Positions 17,249-26,380 of a stretch of 64,000 bases of DNA are shown here, piece by piece. Source of the DNA: JBKEDF01 sp047975325 (lineage in GTDB: Bacteria > Pseudomonadota > Alphaproteobacteria > Rhodobacterales > Rhodobacteraceae). The stretch is taken from NCBI GenBank assembly GCA_047975325.1, contig JBKEDF010000089.1, forward strand, positions 20,972-84,971, written 5' to 3'. The notes under the pieces are model-generated. The model was not told the origin of the DNA. It did no database searches and worked only from the letters and a program-made list of their open reading frames with translations. Made by a program: the position numbers and the translations under genes. The number at the start of each line of letters is the position of its first letter. Positions within the stretch are counted from its first letter, which is position 1.

Positions 17249-18205
17249 TTATATGAGGCCACCACCAGCAGCCCGGATTGCTGGCGCGCGCCCACAAGAC
17301 AACGAATTGTCCGGACCCTTTTCGGCAAAATGCTGCACAAGAAAATCGATGAACGCCCTGACCTTGGGCTGTGTGAACCGGCCCGGCGGATAGATGGCAT
17401 AGATCCCCTGCGGGTCAGGGGGCAGATCAGGAATTGCCTCCTCCACCAGTCCTTTTCTCAACGCATCGGAATACAGAAACGAAGGAAGATATGCGATACC
17501 CAGCCCCGAGATGGCAGCATTGAGAAGCGATTGACCATCATTCACCGTCAGCCAGCCCGCACTGCGCACCTGTCGCCTTTCCCCTGAATGGGCAAGGATG
17601 CGCCAGACATTTCCATTGGCCTGACTGGAATAGTGCAGAAGCTTGTGTTCGTTCAGGTCCTCAATTCGCGTGGGGCGGCCGTAGCACCTGTAATAGGAGG
17701 GTGACGCAATCATCCGTCGTACCGTTTCCGTCACCTTGCGCGCACGGTGACTTGAATCTTCCAGATCCCCGATCCGCACCGCCATGTCGAACCCTTCCGA
17801 AATCAGCTCCACATAGCGGTTGGTCAAGACCATGTTCACGGTAATATCGGGATATTCATGCAGGAAATCCCCAAGGATGGGGGAAAGCAGATTGACCCCG
17901 AAATCCGTGGCCACCGAAATGCGCAACATTCCCGACGGGGCCGATTGCATGGAGGTAATCAGCGCATCGGCCTCACCGGCATCGTTGAGCACCCGCCGCG
18001 CACGATCATAGTAGACAAGGCCGATTTCCGTCGGACTGACGCGCCGCGTGGTACGATTCAACAAACGGGCACCAAGCCGCGCCTCCAGTGAAGAAACATG
18101 TTTGGAGACAGCCGATTTCGAAATCCCCATCTTGCGGGCGGCATCGGTAAAGCCCCCCTGATCCACAACCATGGCAAATGCTTCCATTTCTGTCAGTCGG
18201 TCCAT
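17249..18205 (-). CDS. LysR family transcriptional regulator
   Basis: A 318-aa LysR protein. The HTH lies at residues 1-60 (MDRLTEMEAFAMVVDQGGF, then SKSAVSKHVSSLEARLGARLLNRTTRR), and the effector-binding domain follows from about 90. The style (SEGFDMAVRIGDLEDSS) matches the CrgA/AaeR group. I use the ATG at 18205, preceded by AGAGGA at 6 nt, rather than 18238. The adjacent upstream gap leads to the EF-hand gene on the other strand, which is the only candidate target by position. Effector unknown. Confidence 0.92.
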   Translation of the reverse strand: MDRLTEMEAFAMVVDQGGFTDAARKMGISKSAVSKHVSSLEARLGARLLNRTTRRVSPTEIGLVYYDRARRVLNDAGEADALITSMQSAPSGMLRISVATDFGVNLLSPILGDFLHEYPDITVNMVLTNRYVELISEGFDMAVRIGDLEDSSHRARKVTETVRRMIASPSYYRCYGRPTRIEDLNEHKLLHYSSQANGNVWRILAHSGERRQVRSAGWLTVNDGQSLLNAAISGLGIAYLPSFLYSDALRKGLVEEAIPDLPPDPQGIYAIYPPGRFTQPKVRAFIDFLVQHFAEKGPDNSLSCGRAPAIRAAGGGLI

Positions 18206-18545
18206 GTCGATCCTCTGGCGATGAATCCGGTCATACACCCGGTCTATGACACGAATCGGGCAGGATCACGGCAGGCCCACGACCACCACAAGGAATTCCA
18301 AAGGACCAAACAGGCCACTTGCGCCCGCGAGTCAGCGGAAAGGCGCCATCAAGGGTAATTTCGAAGCGCGGAAAAAGGATCATTTTTGGGAATAGGCGGA
18401 ATTATTTCCCTGAACAATCCGGCACTGGCAACTTGGTGCGCATTTTTTTGAAGTTTTCCGACCACATATGGAACATCGTTCTGGCACCCCCTAAATGCTT
18501 CTGCAGCGGAAACGAACATCCGCCTTAACGAAGGAAGGAAGTAAA
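18206..18545. other. 340-bp intergenic region between LysR and EF-hand genes
   Basis: No coding frame with a ribosome site is convincing here. The right half is AT-richer than the surroundings and includes a run of seven T at about 18446-18452; the strong AAGGAAG site belongs to the EF-hand gene. It must hold two divergent promoters and possibly the LysR operator, but I see no clear -35/-10 pair or T-N11-A palindrome that I would defend. Confidence 0.5.
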
Positions 18546-18791
18546 ATGAAACGTATTCTCCCGACTCTGGCTTTCAGCACTGCGCTTCTGGCTGCTCCGG
18601 TAATGGCACAGGTTGCCGCCGAAGATATCGCCGATGCAGATGGCAATGGCCTCTGGTCGATGGAAGAGCTGCAGGTGGCCTATCCGGATCTGACGGAAGA
18701 AGCTTTCGCACAGATCGACACCTCTGCCGATGGCCAGATCGATCGCGCCGAATATGATGCGGCCGTCGAAGCGGGGGCTTTTGCCCAATAA
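18546..18791 (+). CDS. Small exported EF-hand protein
   Basis: An 81-aa protein. A signal peptide (MKRILPTLAFSTALLAAPVMA) is cleaved near residue 21, leaving a roughly 60-aa mature domain with two complete 12-residue EF-hand loops: DADGNGLWSMEE and DTSADGQIDRAE. Calcium ligands at positions 1, 3, 5, 9 and 12 are acceptable in both. This suggests a periplasmic calcium-binding mini-protein of the EF-hand pair type common in Rhodobacterales. AAGGAAG is 4-5 nt before the ATG. It appears to be monocistronic, ending in a GC-rich hairpin. Confidence 0.88.
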   Translation: MKRILPTLAFSTALLAAPVMAQVAAEDIADADGNGLWSMEELQVAYPDLTEEAFAQIDTSADGQIDRAEYDAAVEAGAFAQ

Positions 18792-18797
18792 CCCCGC

Positions 18798-18828
18798 CGG
18801 GGCGGTTCCTGGCCCTGGGGCCGCCCCG
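18798..18828. terminator. GC-rich hairpin between EF-hand gene and fadH
   Basis: CGGGGCGG (18798-18805) pairs with CCGCCCCG (18821-18828) over a 15-nt loop. It sits between convergent stops at 18791 and 18835. There is no T-tract, so termination is inferred from position. Confidence 0.45.
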
Positions 18829-18834
18829 AATATG

Positions 18835-20850
18835 TCAAAGTTGCGCGGCAAGCCGCGCAGCTTGGTCGATTGCGTATTTTGCGTCTAACTCAACCACCAC
18901 ATCCGCCCCCCCGATGACGTGATGCGTGATCCTAGCGGCTGTCAGTTCATCTGACAGCCGCCGGTTTGATATCTGCCCCGTGCAAAGAATGATGGTGTCA
19001 ACCTCCAGAAAGTCAGGGCCGGTGGCCGTGGTGATCTGCAACCCCTCCGGCGTGATGGCCTCATATCCGACACCGCTATGCATCCGCACTTCCTTCTTGC
19101 GCAACGTGGCGCGATGTATCCAACCCGTCGTCCTGCCCAGATGTCGGCCAGGCTTTCCCATCCGGCGTTGCAACAGATGAACCGTCCGGGAAGGTGGCGC
19201 CGGAACGGCTCCGCCATCTGCCAGCCCCCCGGGATGATCCACGGGATCCCCCACCCCCCATTCGCGCGGCCAGAGCACCGGGTCAAGCGCCGCCCGCGGC
19301 CCCGCCTCAGCCAGGTAGTCCGCAACATCAAATCCAATCCCCCCCGCCCCGATAACCGCCACCCGCCGCCCGGCAGGCGCGCCGCCCAGAAGCGCGGAAT
19401 AAGTCAGTACATTGCCCTGATCCTGCCCGGGAATACCCGGATCACGCGGCAAAACGCCCGTCGCGATCACCACCTCATCGAAACCCTGCAGCATCTCCGT
19501 CGTGGCCCGGCATCCGGAACGCAGATCAACCCCATGGCGCGACAACATCGTTCTGAACCATTGCAAGAGCCCGAGAAACTCCTCCTTGCCGGGAATTTCC
19601 GCCGCCAGGCAAAGCTGCCCGCCAACCCGGTCTTCCGCCTCAAACAGCGTCACCTTATGGCCACGTCCCGCTGCATTGATCGCGCAGGTCATCCCCGCAG
19701 GCCCGGCCCCGACCACCGCGATGGTTTTGGGGCGCAAGGCCGGTTCAAAACGAAGTTCCGTTTCGGCACAAGCCCGCGGATTGACAAGGCAGGACGTCAG
19801 CTTGCCACTGAAAGTATGATCCAGGCAGGCCTGATTGCAGGCAATGCAGGGGGCAATTTCATCCGCACGCCCCACCGCCGCCTTGGCCACGAAGTCGGGA
19901 TCGGCCAGGAACGGCCGCGCCATGGACACCATATCCGCCTGCCCGCCGGCAAGGATGGCCTCCGCCAGTTCCGGGGTGTTGATCCGGTTGGAGGCGATAA
20001 CGGGGATCCCCACTTCGGTCCGCAACCGCGCGGTGAGCCATGTAAAGGCCCCGCGCGGCACCGAGGTTGCAATGGTCGGAACCCGCGATTCATGCCAGCC
20101 GAAACCGCTATTGATCAGGGTGACCCCGGCGGCCTCAATAGCACGGGCCAGTTGCGCGGTTTCATCCCAACTGGCCCCAGCGGGTACAAGATCGACCAGG
20201 CTGATCCGGTAGATCAGGATGAAATCATCACCAACAGCGGCCCGTACCTGCCGCATGACCGCCAGCGGCAGGCGCATCCGATTGGCAAGGGAACCGCCCC
20301 AACGATCAGTACGGCGGTTGCTTTGGGGCGTCAGGAACTGATTGAGGAGATAGCCTTCCGAGCCCATCACCTCCACCCCGTCATAGCCCGCCTCACGCGC
20401 ACGGGCGGCCGCCGTCGCGATATCGGCAATCTGCCTTGCAATTCCGTCTTCATCCAGGGCCCGGGGGACAAAACGGGAAATCGGCGATTTCACGGCAGAG
20501 GCGGAAACACAATCCTGATGGTCGCCATAACGGCCCGCATGCAGGATCTGCATTGCAATTCGCCCGCCATCGGCATGAACGGCATCGGTCACACGCCGGT
20601 GGTTGCGGATATCCTGCCTGTCAAAAAGCCCGGCCGCACCGGGAAAGACCCTGCCTTCGGCATTGGGCGCCATTCCTCCCGTCACGATCAACCCCACCCC
20701 CCCACGTGCCCGGGCGGCGTAAAATTCGGCAACGCGGTCCCAATCACCGGTTTCTTCCAGCCCGGTATGCATGGATCCCATAAGCACCCGGTTCGGCAGA
20801 ATGGTGAAACCAAGGTCAAGCGGCGCCAGCAGGTGAGGAAAACAGGGCAT
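18835..20850 (-). CDS. fadH: 2,4-dienoyl-CoA reductase (NADPH), Old Yellow Enzyme/FadH type
   Basis: A 671-aa flavoenzyme that reduces 2,4-dienoyl-CoA during degradation of unsaturated fatty acids. Residues 1-330 form an Old Yellow Enzyme TIM barrel (NRVLMGSMHTGLEE, GYDGVEVMGSEGYLLNQF, NRRTDRWGGS). The 4Fe-4S cysteines follow as CIACNQAC and CLVNPRAC, then an FAD-binding GAGPAGMTCA Rossmann and an NADPH-binding GAGGIGFDVA module. Length matches E. coli FadH (about 670 aa). No beta-oxidation genes are adjacent. The ribosome site is weak. Other members of this family act on different enoates, so the substrate is inferred from overall architecture. Confidence 0.9.
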   Translation of the reverse strand: MPCFPHLLAPLDLGFTILPNRVLMGSMHTGLEETGDWDRVAEFYAARARGGVGLIVTGGMAPNAEGRVFPGAAGLFDRQDIRNHRRVTDAVHADGGRIAMQILHAGRYGDHQDCVSASAVKSPISRFVPRALDEDGIARQIADIATAAARAREAGYDGVEVMGSEGYLLNQFLTPQSNRRTDRWGGSLANRMRLPLAVMRQVRAAVGDDFILIYRISLVDLVPAGASWDETAQLARAIEAAGVTLINSGFGWHESRVPTIATSVPRGAFTWLTARLRTEVGIPVIASNRINTPELAEAILAGGQADMVSMARPFLADPDFVAKAAVGRADEIAPCIACNQACLDHTFSGKLTSCLVNPRACAETELRFEPALRPKTIAVVGAGPAGMTCAINAAGRGHKVTLFEAEDRVGGQLCLAAEIPGKEEFLGLLQWFRTMLSRHGVDLRSGCRATTEMLQGFDEVVIATGVLPRDPGIPGQDQGNVLTYSALLGGAPAGRRVAVIGAGGIGFDVADYLAEAGPRAALDPVLWPREWGVGDPVDHPGGLADGGAVPAPPSRTVHLLQRRMGKPGRHLGRTTGWIHRATLRKKEVRMHSGVGYEAITPEGLQITTATGPDFLEVDTIILCTGQISNRRLSDELTAARITHHVIGGADVVVELDAKYAIDQAARLAAQL

Positions 20851-21043
20851 GAATTTTTCCGGAAACTGGAGGAACCATGCCCCCGGAATTTCCCGAAGTC
20901 ACGCCGGACCCGACGTCAGGCAAGCACCACCAATCCAGCGCCAGGCAAGAATTCACGGGTGAAACCGCAAATACCTGCTGAGGCCTGTTTGATTTTGCAG
21001 GGCTTTCATCCGAAAACCGGTAGCCACTTTTCGGAAACCCTGC

Positions 21044-21430
21044 TTAGCCCGGGGTTTCCAGACAATGGCGCCGAAACGCCCGCTTCAGCAGATCCAGCTC
21101 CGCCCGCAGAAGGTCAATTTCGGCCCGCAGATCATCCTCCATCGCGACACCCGTGATGATGGTAAACCTGTCAAGGGTTTCATCGGCCATCACGTCTCGG
21201 ATCAGGAAAGTCTGCACCCCATCCGACAGCAATTCCATCGGGATCGGAACCCTGACCACCCAATCCCCGGCACCATCAGGGGCTTCGGCAATCTCAACCC
21301 CCGGTAATGGCTGTTCCAGATGAAGGACCTCAATCTGCGGCGGGGCAATGACGCCGGAAAGCACGCCTTCCCAAACACCTGCCATCAGCCGCGTCCTGAC
21401 CAGTTTCTGCCCAGCCATATCCACCCCCAT
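21044..21430 (-). CDS. Conserved hypothetical protein, partner of the DUF6478-like gene
   Basis: A 128-aa protein I do not recognise as a named family. The N-terminal half is predicted beta-rich (GQKLVRTRLMAGVWEGVLSG; IEVLHLEQPLPGVEI), and residues 100-125 form an acidic-basic amphipathic helix (DDLRAEIDLLRAELDLLKRAF) likely to make a short coiled coil. It starts with an ATG overlapping the previous stop by one base (TGATG), with GTG 21433 and ATG 21418 as alternatives. Coupled translation suggests it acts with the upstream 257-aa protein. Confidence 0.7.
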   Translation of the reverse strand: MGVDMAGQKLVRTRLMAGVWEGVLSGVIAPPQIEVLHLEQPLPGVEIAEAPDGAGDWVVRVPIPMELLSDGVQTFLIRDVMADETLDRFTIITGVAMEDDLRAEIDLLRAELDLLKRAFRRHCLETPG

Positions 21431-22203
21431 CACAGCGCCGCCCGTGGGCGACGGGAAAGATTCAGATCCCGAAGGATAATCTGGTTCATCTCGGGGCCCT
21501 CAAAAATCAGATCGACCCAAAGACGTTCCACCCGCCTTTCGTTCATCCGGGTATAGGCAAGATCGAATTCGACCATCACCTCCCCGGAATTCAGGGGCAG
21601 TTCGCGCGCCACCTGTTCAATATTCGGGCCATGCTTGATATTGAGCCGCGCGAAGATTTCCAGCGGCTTTTCCAGCTCCACGATCACATCGAGACGCAGG
21701 ATATGGTTAAGCCGCAACCCGGCAACGGCCTCATCGGGCAGATCAAGCACAAGCGACAGGAAAGAACCATCAAAACGGAACACATCCATGCGGAGTCCGA
21801 AAGGGGCAAGATCGGCTTCACGGGTATTGCGGATCTGGCGCAGGGTCAGTTCGCTGTGGCGGCAGTCATGAAATAGGGTTGTCCCTTGACAGATCTCCGC
21901 CCGGCTTTCGGCAGAGGCAACCCCCGGCACCGGGATCGGCCCCTGCCAAAGCATCGGTCGCCAGATCCAATCCGTCCCCATCGGGCGGCGCAGGGCATTG
22001 GACCCGATCATCGGAAGGGCCAGGCGATATTCGGCATGGTGGATCACCCGGTCAAGATGCCGGCGCAGCGCCCGGGCTTCGCCACGGAAATGCCGCAGGG
22101 CCTTGATATCAAGATCGGGGGTGGTTTCCGCAACCTTCCGCCAATGGCGCAGCGATGCGCGATGTCTCAGACGGTCAATGAAACTGTCCCTGCCCTTGGC
22201 CAT
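21430..22203 (-). CDS. DUF6478-like conserved protein
   Basis: A 257-aa soluble protein with no signal peptide. I believe it belongs to the Rhodobacterales family DUF6478 (from memory, not checked). It begins with a basic helical region (RLRHRASLRHWRKVAE, ALRRHLDRVIHH). A beta-rich region with conserved-looking TDWIWRPMLWQGPIP, TTLFHDCRHSELTLRQIRN and RLNHILRLDVIVELEKPLEIFARLNIKHGPN follows, and the end is GPEMNQIILRDLNLSRRPRAAL. No enzymatic motif is apparent. It is the first gene of a two-gene unit with the 128-aa protein. Confidence 0.72.
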   Translation of the reverse strand: MAKGRDSFIDRLRHRASLRHWRKVAETTPDLDIKALRHFRGEARALRRHLDRVIHHAEYRLALPMIGSNALRRPMGTDWIWRPMLWQGPIPVPGVASAESRAEICQGTTLFHDCRHSELTLRQIRNTREADLAPFGLRMDVFRFDGSFLSLVLDLPDEAVAGLRLNHILRLDVIVELEKPLEIFARLNIKHGPNIEQVARELPLNSGEVMVEFDLAYTRMNERRVERLWVDLIFEGPEMNQIILRDLNLSRRPRAAL

Positions 22204-22267
22204 CGGCTTGTCACTGCTCCTGCGGGATATGCATGCCTGTCAGGAATTGACCATCTGCCACCTGCCG

Positions 22268-22885
22268 TCAAGCCCGCTGACCCAATCCGAAAGGCAAGCC
22301 GCCACTCGGGACATTGGCGTCGCGCATGGCAGTCAGGAAAAGCTGGATCAGGCGTTCTGCCTCTGCCCCCGGCAAGGCGGGGCCATCGGAAGGGCTGCGC
22401 ACGCCCAGGGTAACGATCCGGTCGCGCAAGACGGTCACCGCACGCCAGTTGTCAGCCCCGCCCGGCTGGCTCTGATCGCTCAGGCGGATCAGCAGCGCCC
22501 CGTCGGCATCGCGCAATTCATGCACTGTCACGGTTTCGGCATCCCCCGAGCGGCTCAGCGCCTGGCGCCCTTCGGGGCCATTGAAATAAGCCCCCATCGC
22601 TTCCGCACTTGGATCGAGGCCCCGCGCGGAGCCTTCCGTGCCCACCACCACCGTAAGCACGGCATCCGGCGCCGCCGTATCGCCACAGCGGCGAAAAGCG
22701 GCAAGATCACGATCCCCGGCGCTTTGCCGGGTGCTTTCGACCAGACAGAAACCCGAAGGGCCTGCCAGGGCCACGCCCCCGGGAACTGCGGCAGGGACGG
22801 TCTGCCCGCCGCCCATTGCCACGCAGGCGGAAATCAGGAGCGGCGCAAGGAGAGCCGTCTTTTTCTTATTGATCCATGTAGACAT
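22268..22885 (-). CDS. Putative lipoprotein
   Basis: A 205-aa protein with a lipobox (ALLAPLLISAC) at about residues 10-21, so likely an outer- or inner-membrane lipoprotein. The mature part has three further cysteines (GFCLVESTRQ, FRRCGD) and no family that I recognise. Its start lies 20 nt inside the end of ilvD, with AAAGG 9 nt upstream, so it is translationally coupled to ilvD although the functions seem unrelated. Confidence 0.75.
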   Translation of the reverse strand: MSTWINKKKTALLAPLLISACVAMGGGQTVPAAVPGGVALAGPSGFCLVESTRQSAGDRDLAAFRRCGDTAAPDAVLTVVVGTEGSARGLDPSAEAMGAYFNGPEGRQALSRSGDAETVTVHELRDADGALLIRLSDQSQPGGADNWRAVTVLRDRIVTLGVRSPSDGPALPGAEAERLIQLFLTAMRDANVPSGGLPFGLGQRA

Positions 22886-24602
22886 GTGTCTCAACCTTTG
22901 CACCCGGATGGGTCACCGCGCCGTGGCGGGCCTTGCCGACAAGCTGGGCATATTTCCACAAGGCACCCGACGCGTAGTCAGTCTTGCGCGGTCCTTTCCA
23001 GTTGGCCTTGCGGGCAGCAAGTTTCTCATCGCTCAGATCGACCGAGATATCACCGGAAACGGCATCAATGGTAATCATGTCGCCATTTTCCAAAAGGGCG
23101 ATCGGCCCGCCATGCGCAGCCTCGGGCCCGACATGCCCAACGCAGAACCCGCGTGTTGCCCCGGAAAAGCGGCCATCGGTAATCAGCGCCACCTTCTTGC
23201 CCATGCCCTGCCCCGAAAGCGCTGCTGTGGTGGCCAGCATCTCCCGCATGCCGGGGCCTCCCGCCGGGCCTTCATTGCGGATCACGATGACTTCACCCTC
23301 CCTGTAGGCCCGGGCCTTGACGGCCTCGAAGGCGTCTTCCTCACAATCGAAAACACGCGCGGGCCCGGTAAAGACCTGGTCTTTTTCGGCCATCCCCGCA
23401 ACTTTCACGATGGCCCCGTCCGGGGCAAGATTGCCCTTCAGCCCGACCACACCACCAGTTCTGGAAAGCGGCTTGTCGATGGAATGGATCACCCGGCCAT
23501 CAGCGGCACCTTTCACGCCTTGCAGGGCCTCACCCAGTGTCACCCCATTGGCCGTGATGCAATCAAGATGCAGATAGCCCGCCCTTGCCAGTTCCTTCAT
23601 CACCACCGGCACGCCCCCGACCTCATAAAGGTCCTTGGCCACATATTGGCCCCCGGGGCGCAGATCGACAAAATAGGGCGTATCCTTGAAAATATCCGCA
23701 ACATCGAAAAGGTCGAAATCGATCCCCGCCTCATGGGCAATGGCCGGAAGATGCAGCGCCCCATTGGTGGAACCGCCGGTGCAGGCCACCACCCGTGCGG
23801 CGTTTTCAAGGCTCTTGCGGGTCACGATATCGCGGGCACGAATGTTCTTTTCGATCAGGGACATCACGGCAACGCCGGAGGCTTCACAAAACTGATCCCG
23901 GGATTCATAGGGCGCCGGCGCACCGGATGAATTCAGAAGCGCCAGGCCAATCGCCTCGGAAACACAGGCCATCGTATTGGCGGTGTATTGCGCCCCACAG
24001 GCCCCGGAAGACGGGCAGGCCACGCGTTCCATGATGTCAAGTTCCGCATCCGAAAGCCCGCCTGCCTGATGCTGGCCAACCGCCTCAAACATGTCCTGCA
24101 CGGTCAGGTCACGATCCTGATAGCGCCCCGGCAGGATGGACCCGCCATAGATGAAAACCGACGGCGTGTTGAGCCGCACCATGGCCATCATCATGCCGGG
24201 CAGTGATTTGTCGCACCCTGCCAGCCCGACAATCGCGTCATAGCAATGGCCCCGCATCGTCAGTTCCACCGTATCGGCAATCGCATCACGGGAGGCGAGC
24301 GAGGCACGCATGCCCTCATGGCCCATCGCAATCCCGTCAGTCACCGTGATGGTGGTGAATTCCCGCGGCGTCCCCCCGCCCTTCTTGACGCCAAGCTTGG
24401 CCACCTGGGCCTGACGATTCAGCGCGATATTGCAGGGAGCCGCCTCATTCCAGCAGGTGGCAACACCAACCAGTGGCTGGTGGATTTCCTCCTCCCCCAG
24501 CCCCATCGCGTAAAGATAGCTGCGATGTGGCGCCCGGGCCGGACCTTCCGTGACATGGCGGCTGGGAAGTTTCGATTTGTCAAAACGCCGGTTCGTCCCC
24601 AT
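22866..24602 (-). CDS. ilvD: Dihydroxy-acid dehydratase
   Basis: A 578-aa iron-sulfur dehydratase that converts 2,3-dihydroxy-isovalerate and -methylvalerate to the 2-oxo acids of valine and isoleucine synthesis. The cluster ligands are visible in VATCWNEAAPCN, GLAGCDKSLPGM and ACPSSGACGAQYTANTM; the C-terminal TDGRFSGATRG motif is intact. An in-frame upstream ATG at 24677 is ignored because GAGGAAC sits 5 nt before the ATG at 24602. It fits with cimA in the same window. Confidence 0.96.
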   Translation of the reverse strand: MGTNRRFDKSKLPSRHVTEGPARAPHRSYLYAMGLGEEEIHQPLVGVATCWNEAAPCNIALNRQAQVAKLGVKKGGGTPREFTTITVTDGIAMGHEGMRASLASRDAIADTVELTMRGHCYDAIVGLAGCDKSLPGMMMAMVRLNTPSVFIYGGSILPGRYQDRDLTVQDMFEAVGQHQAGGLSDAELDIMERVACPSSGACGAQYTANTMACVSEAIGLALLNSSGAPAPYESRDQFCEASGVAVMSLIEKNIRARDIVTRKSLENAARVVACTGGSTNGALHLPAIAHEAGIDFDLFDVADIFKDTPYFVDLRPGGQYVAKDLYEVGGVPVVMKELARAGYLHLDCITANGVTLGEALQGVKGAADGRVIHSIDKPLSRTGGVVGLKGNLAPDGAIVKVAGMAEKDQVFTGPARVFDCEEDAFEAVKARAYREGEVIVIRNEGPAGGPGMREMLATTAALSGQGMGKKVALITDGRFSGATRGFCVGHVGPEAAHGGPIALLENGDMITIDAVSGDISVDLSDEKLAARKANWKGPRKTDYASGALWKYAQLVGKARHGAVTHPGAKVETHVYMDQ

Positions 24603-24718
24603 TGGCTGTTCCTCCAGATTTCGCGCATCAAAAGGGATAAAGGTGCAAGGGAGGCGGAGCAAGGCGCGATTCCGCACGCAGGATTTTCCTTTGCCGGAAA
24701 GGCGGGTAATGTGGCCCG

Positions 24719-25447
24719 ATGATCACCGGGAAATCTTCACGAAGCCCGATACTGGACCTTGCCCGCGGCGTCGCGCTTCTGGGTATGGCCATTTTTCATT
24801 TCGGCTTCGATCTGGCGCTTTTCGGCCATGTGCCGATAACGGCAATCACCACCGGCTTCATGCCGATTTTCGCCCGCATCATCGCCGGCAGCTTTCTGTT
24901 CCTGTCAGGGATCTCCTTCTGGCTGGCCCATGGGGCAGGGTTTCGGGCACGCCCCTTCTGGCGACGGTTCGGATTAATCGTCCTGGCAGCGCTGGCAATC
25001 AGCCTGGTCACAAGAATTGCGATGGGCGAAACATGGGTGCGGTTCGGGATCCTGCATGCGATCGCGGCCTGTTCCCTTCTTGCAGTGGCGCTGCGCAAGG
25101 CCCCGGCCTGGATGTTATTCACCTTGGCCGCAATCATATTGGCCCTCCCTTCGTTTCTGGCCTCTCCCGCCTTCGATTCCCCCTGGCTGCTTTGGCTGGG
25201 TCTGGCCCCCGAAACGCCCCCGATGATGGATTACGAACCGCTTCTGCCCTGGCTGGCGCCGTTTCTGGCGGGGCTCGGCCTGGCCAAGATGGGTGAAGGA
25301 CAGGGGTGGTGGGCGCGCATCCTTTATCCCGGGCCGGGCCGGGCCGGCCTCTTTCAATGGGCCGGACGGCACAGCCTCGTGATCTATCTGATCCATCAGC
25401 CGGTGCTGTATTCACTGGTATGGGCGGCCACGAAAATCCTGCGCTGA
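24719..25447 (+). CDS. DUF1624 / HGSNAT-type membrane protein
   Basis: A 242-aa integral membrane protein with about seven helices. The N-terminus SRSPILDLARGVALLGMAIFHFGFDLALFG (read in parts) is the heparan-alpha-glucosaminide N-acetyltransferase catalytic-domain (DUF1624) signature, including the His in FHFGFDL. The end GRHSLVIYLIHQPVL matches the conserved C-terminal helix of the family. These proteins are thought to move acyl groups across the membrane; the substrate is unknown. It is divergent from ilvD with 116 bp between them. Confidence 0.87.
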   Translation: MITGKSSRSPILDLARGVALLGMAIFHFGFDLALFGHVPITAITTGFMPIFARIIAGSFLFLSGISFWLAHGAGFRARPFWRRFGLIVLAALAISLVTRIAMGETWVRFGILHAIAACSLLAVALRKAPAWMLFTLAAIILALPSFLASPAFDSPWLLWLGLAPETPPMMDYEPLLPWLAPFLAGLGLAKMGEGQGWWARILYPGPGRAGLFQWAGRHSLVIYLIHQPVLYSLVWAATKILR

Positions 25448-25481
25448 TCGTTCCCGACCCGGCAGGTTGCAGCCGCCGACC

Positions 25482-26207
25482 TCATGAAGCGGCCTTTTCC
25501 AGTGCCGCCAAAAGCCGGGCGCGCGCCTCCGGCAGCGCGCGGCCATTCAGCAGGGGCTGTAATTCCCGTTCCAGAAAATGCCCGGTGATCATCAAACCCT
25601 GCATCAGTTCCCGTGGGCTGATCGGCCCTTGCCCAAGAAGCCCCGGCGGCAAGGGCAAAAGCCGCGTCGCCCAATCACCCGCCGCGTCGCGGCTGACGGC
25701 CCGGCCTGTCCTGGGGCTGACATAGGCAAGGTCCTCACGCATTCCGGTTACCGCGCAACGCGTCAGGTCAAGGCCGAAACCGGTTTCCTCCAGAAGTGCC
25801 ATTTCCCAGCGCAGATAATCCGGGGGCCAATTCCCCCCGTCCTCCAGCCGCGCCAACAATCCCATGCTTAGCCGCCAGAGACCGGGATGCGATTCACGTT
25901 CCGGCAGGGTAACGCGCAGCATCGCGCAGATCGAACCCAGCGCCAGAAGTGCCAACCTATCCTCCATGATCACCGAGCGTGATCGCAAGGGTTCCACCCG
26001 AAAGCTGCCCAGCTGTCCCTCCAGCCGCGCCTGCCATGTCACCGAAAGCTGCGTTCCCGGCTGCAGGATCGCCGCCATCCGGCGCGAAGCGCCGCCGCGC
26101 ACAACCCCGGCATGACGCCCATGCGCCGCCGTAAACACCTCGATAATCGCGGATGCCTCGCCATAAGGGCGCAGGGCGATCAGCATGCCTTCGTCGCGCC
26201 ACTCCAT
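25482..26207 (-). CDS. recO: DNA repair protein RecO
   Basis: A 241-aa RecO that loads RecA onto SSB-coated DNA in the RecFOR pathway. The N-terminal OB fold starts MEWRDEGMLIALRPYGEASAIIEVFTAAHGRHAGVVRGG (seen in parts), followed by a helical domain; the four-Cys zinc site is absent, as in many alphaproteobacteria. An ATG at 26216 is possible, but MEWRDEG is the usual start. It is the distal member of the rpoZ-to-recO block, but separated from the rest by the opposite-strand Pr6Pr gene. Confidence 0.94.
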   Translation of the reverse strand: MEWRDEGMLIALRPYGEASAIIEVFTAAHGRHAGVVRGGASRRMAAILQPGTQLSVTWQARLEGQLGSFRVEPLRSRSVIMEDRLALLALGSICAMLRVTLPERESHPGLWRLSMGLLARLEDGGNWPPDYLRWEMALLEETGFGLDLTRCAVTGMREDLAYVSPRTGRAVSRDAAGDWATRLLPLPPGLLGQGPISPRELMQGLMITGHFLERELQPLLNGRALPEARARLLAALEKAAS

Positions 26208-26380
26208 GGCTGGCACTATCCCGCCCTATCAAGACATTGCCAAGGGGGGATCACGCCTGCGTCAGCCCCGCAAGGTGCGGCTTGCAATCGGGCAACGGTG
26301 ATGAATATAGCGGAACGGGGAGGCCCGTCACATGGATATCGGGCAAGCACGCAATCGGGGAAAGACGGCCAAGATCCACG

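Noticed and set aside
19078..21156. Plus-strand open frame of 692 codons antisense to fadH
   Set aside because: Arg/Pro/His-rich translation without a family match; fadH on the other strand has full domain evidence.
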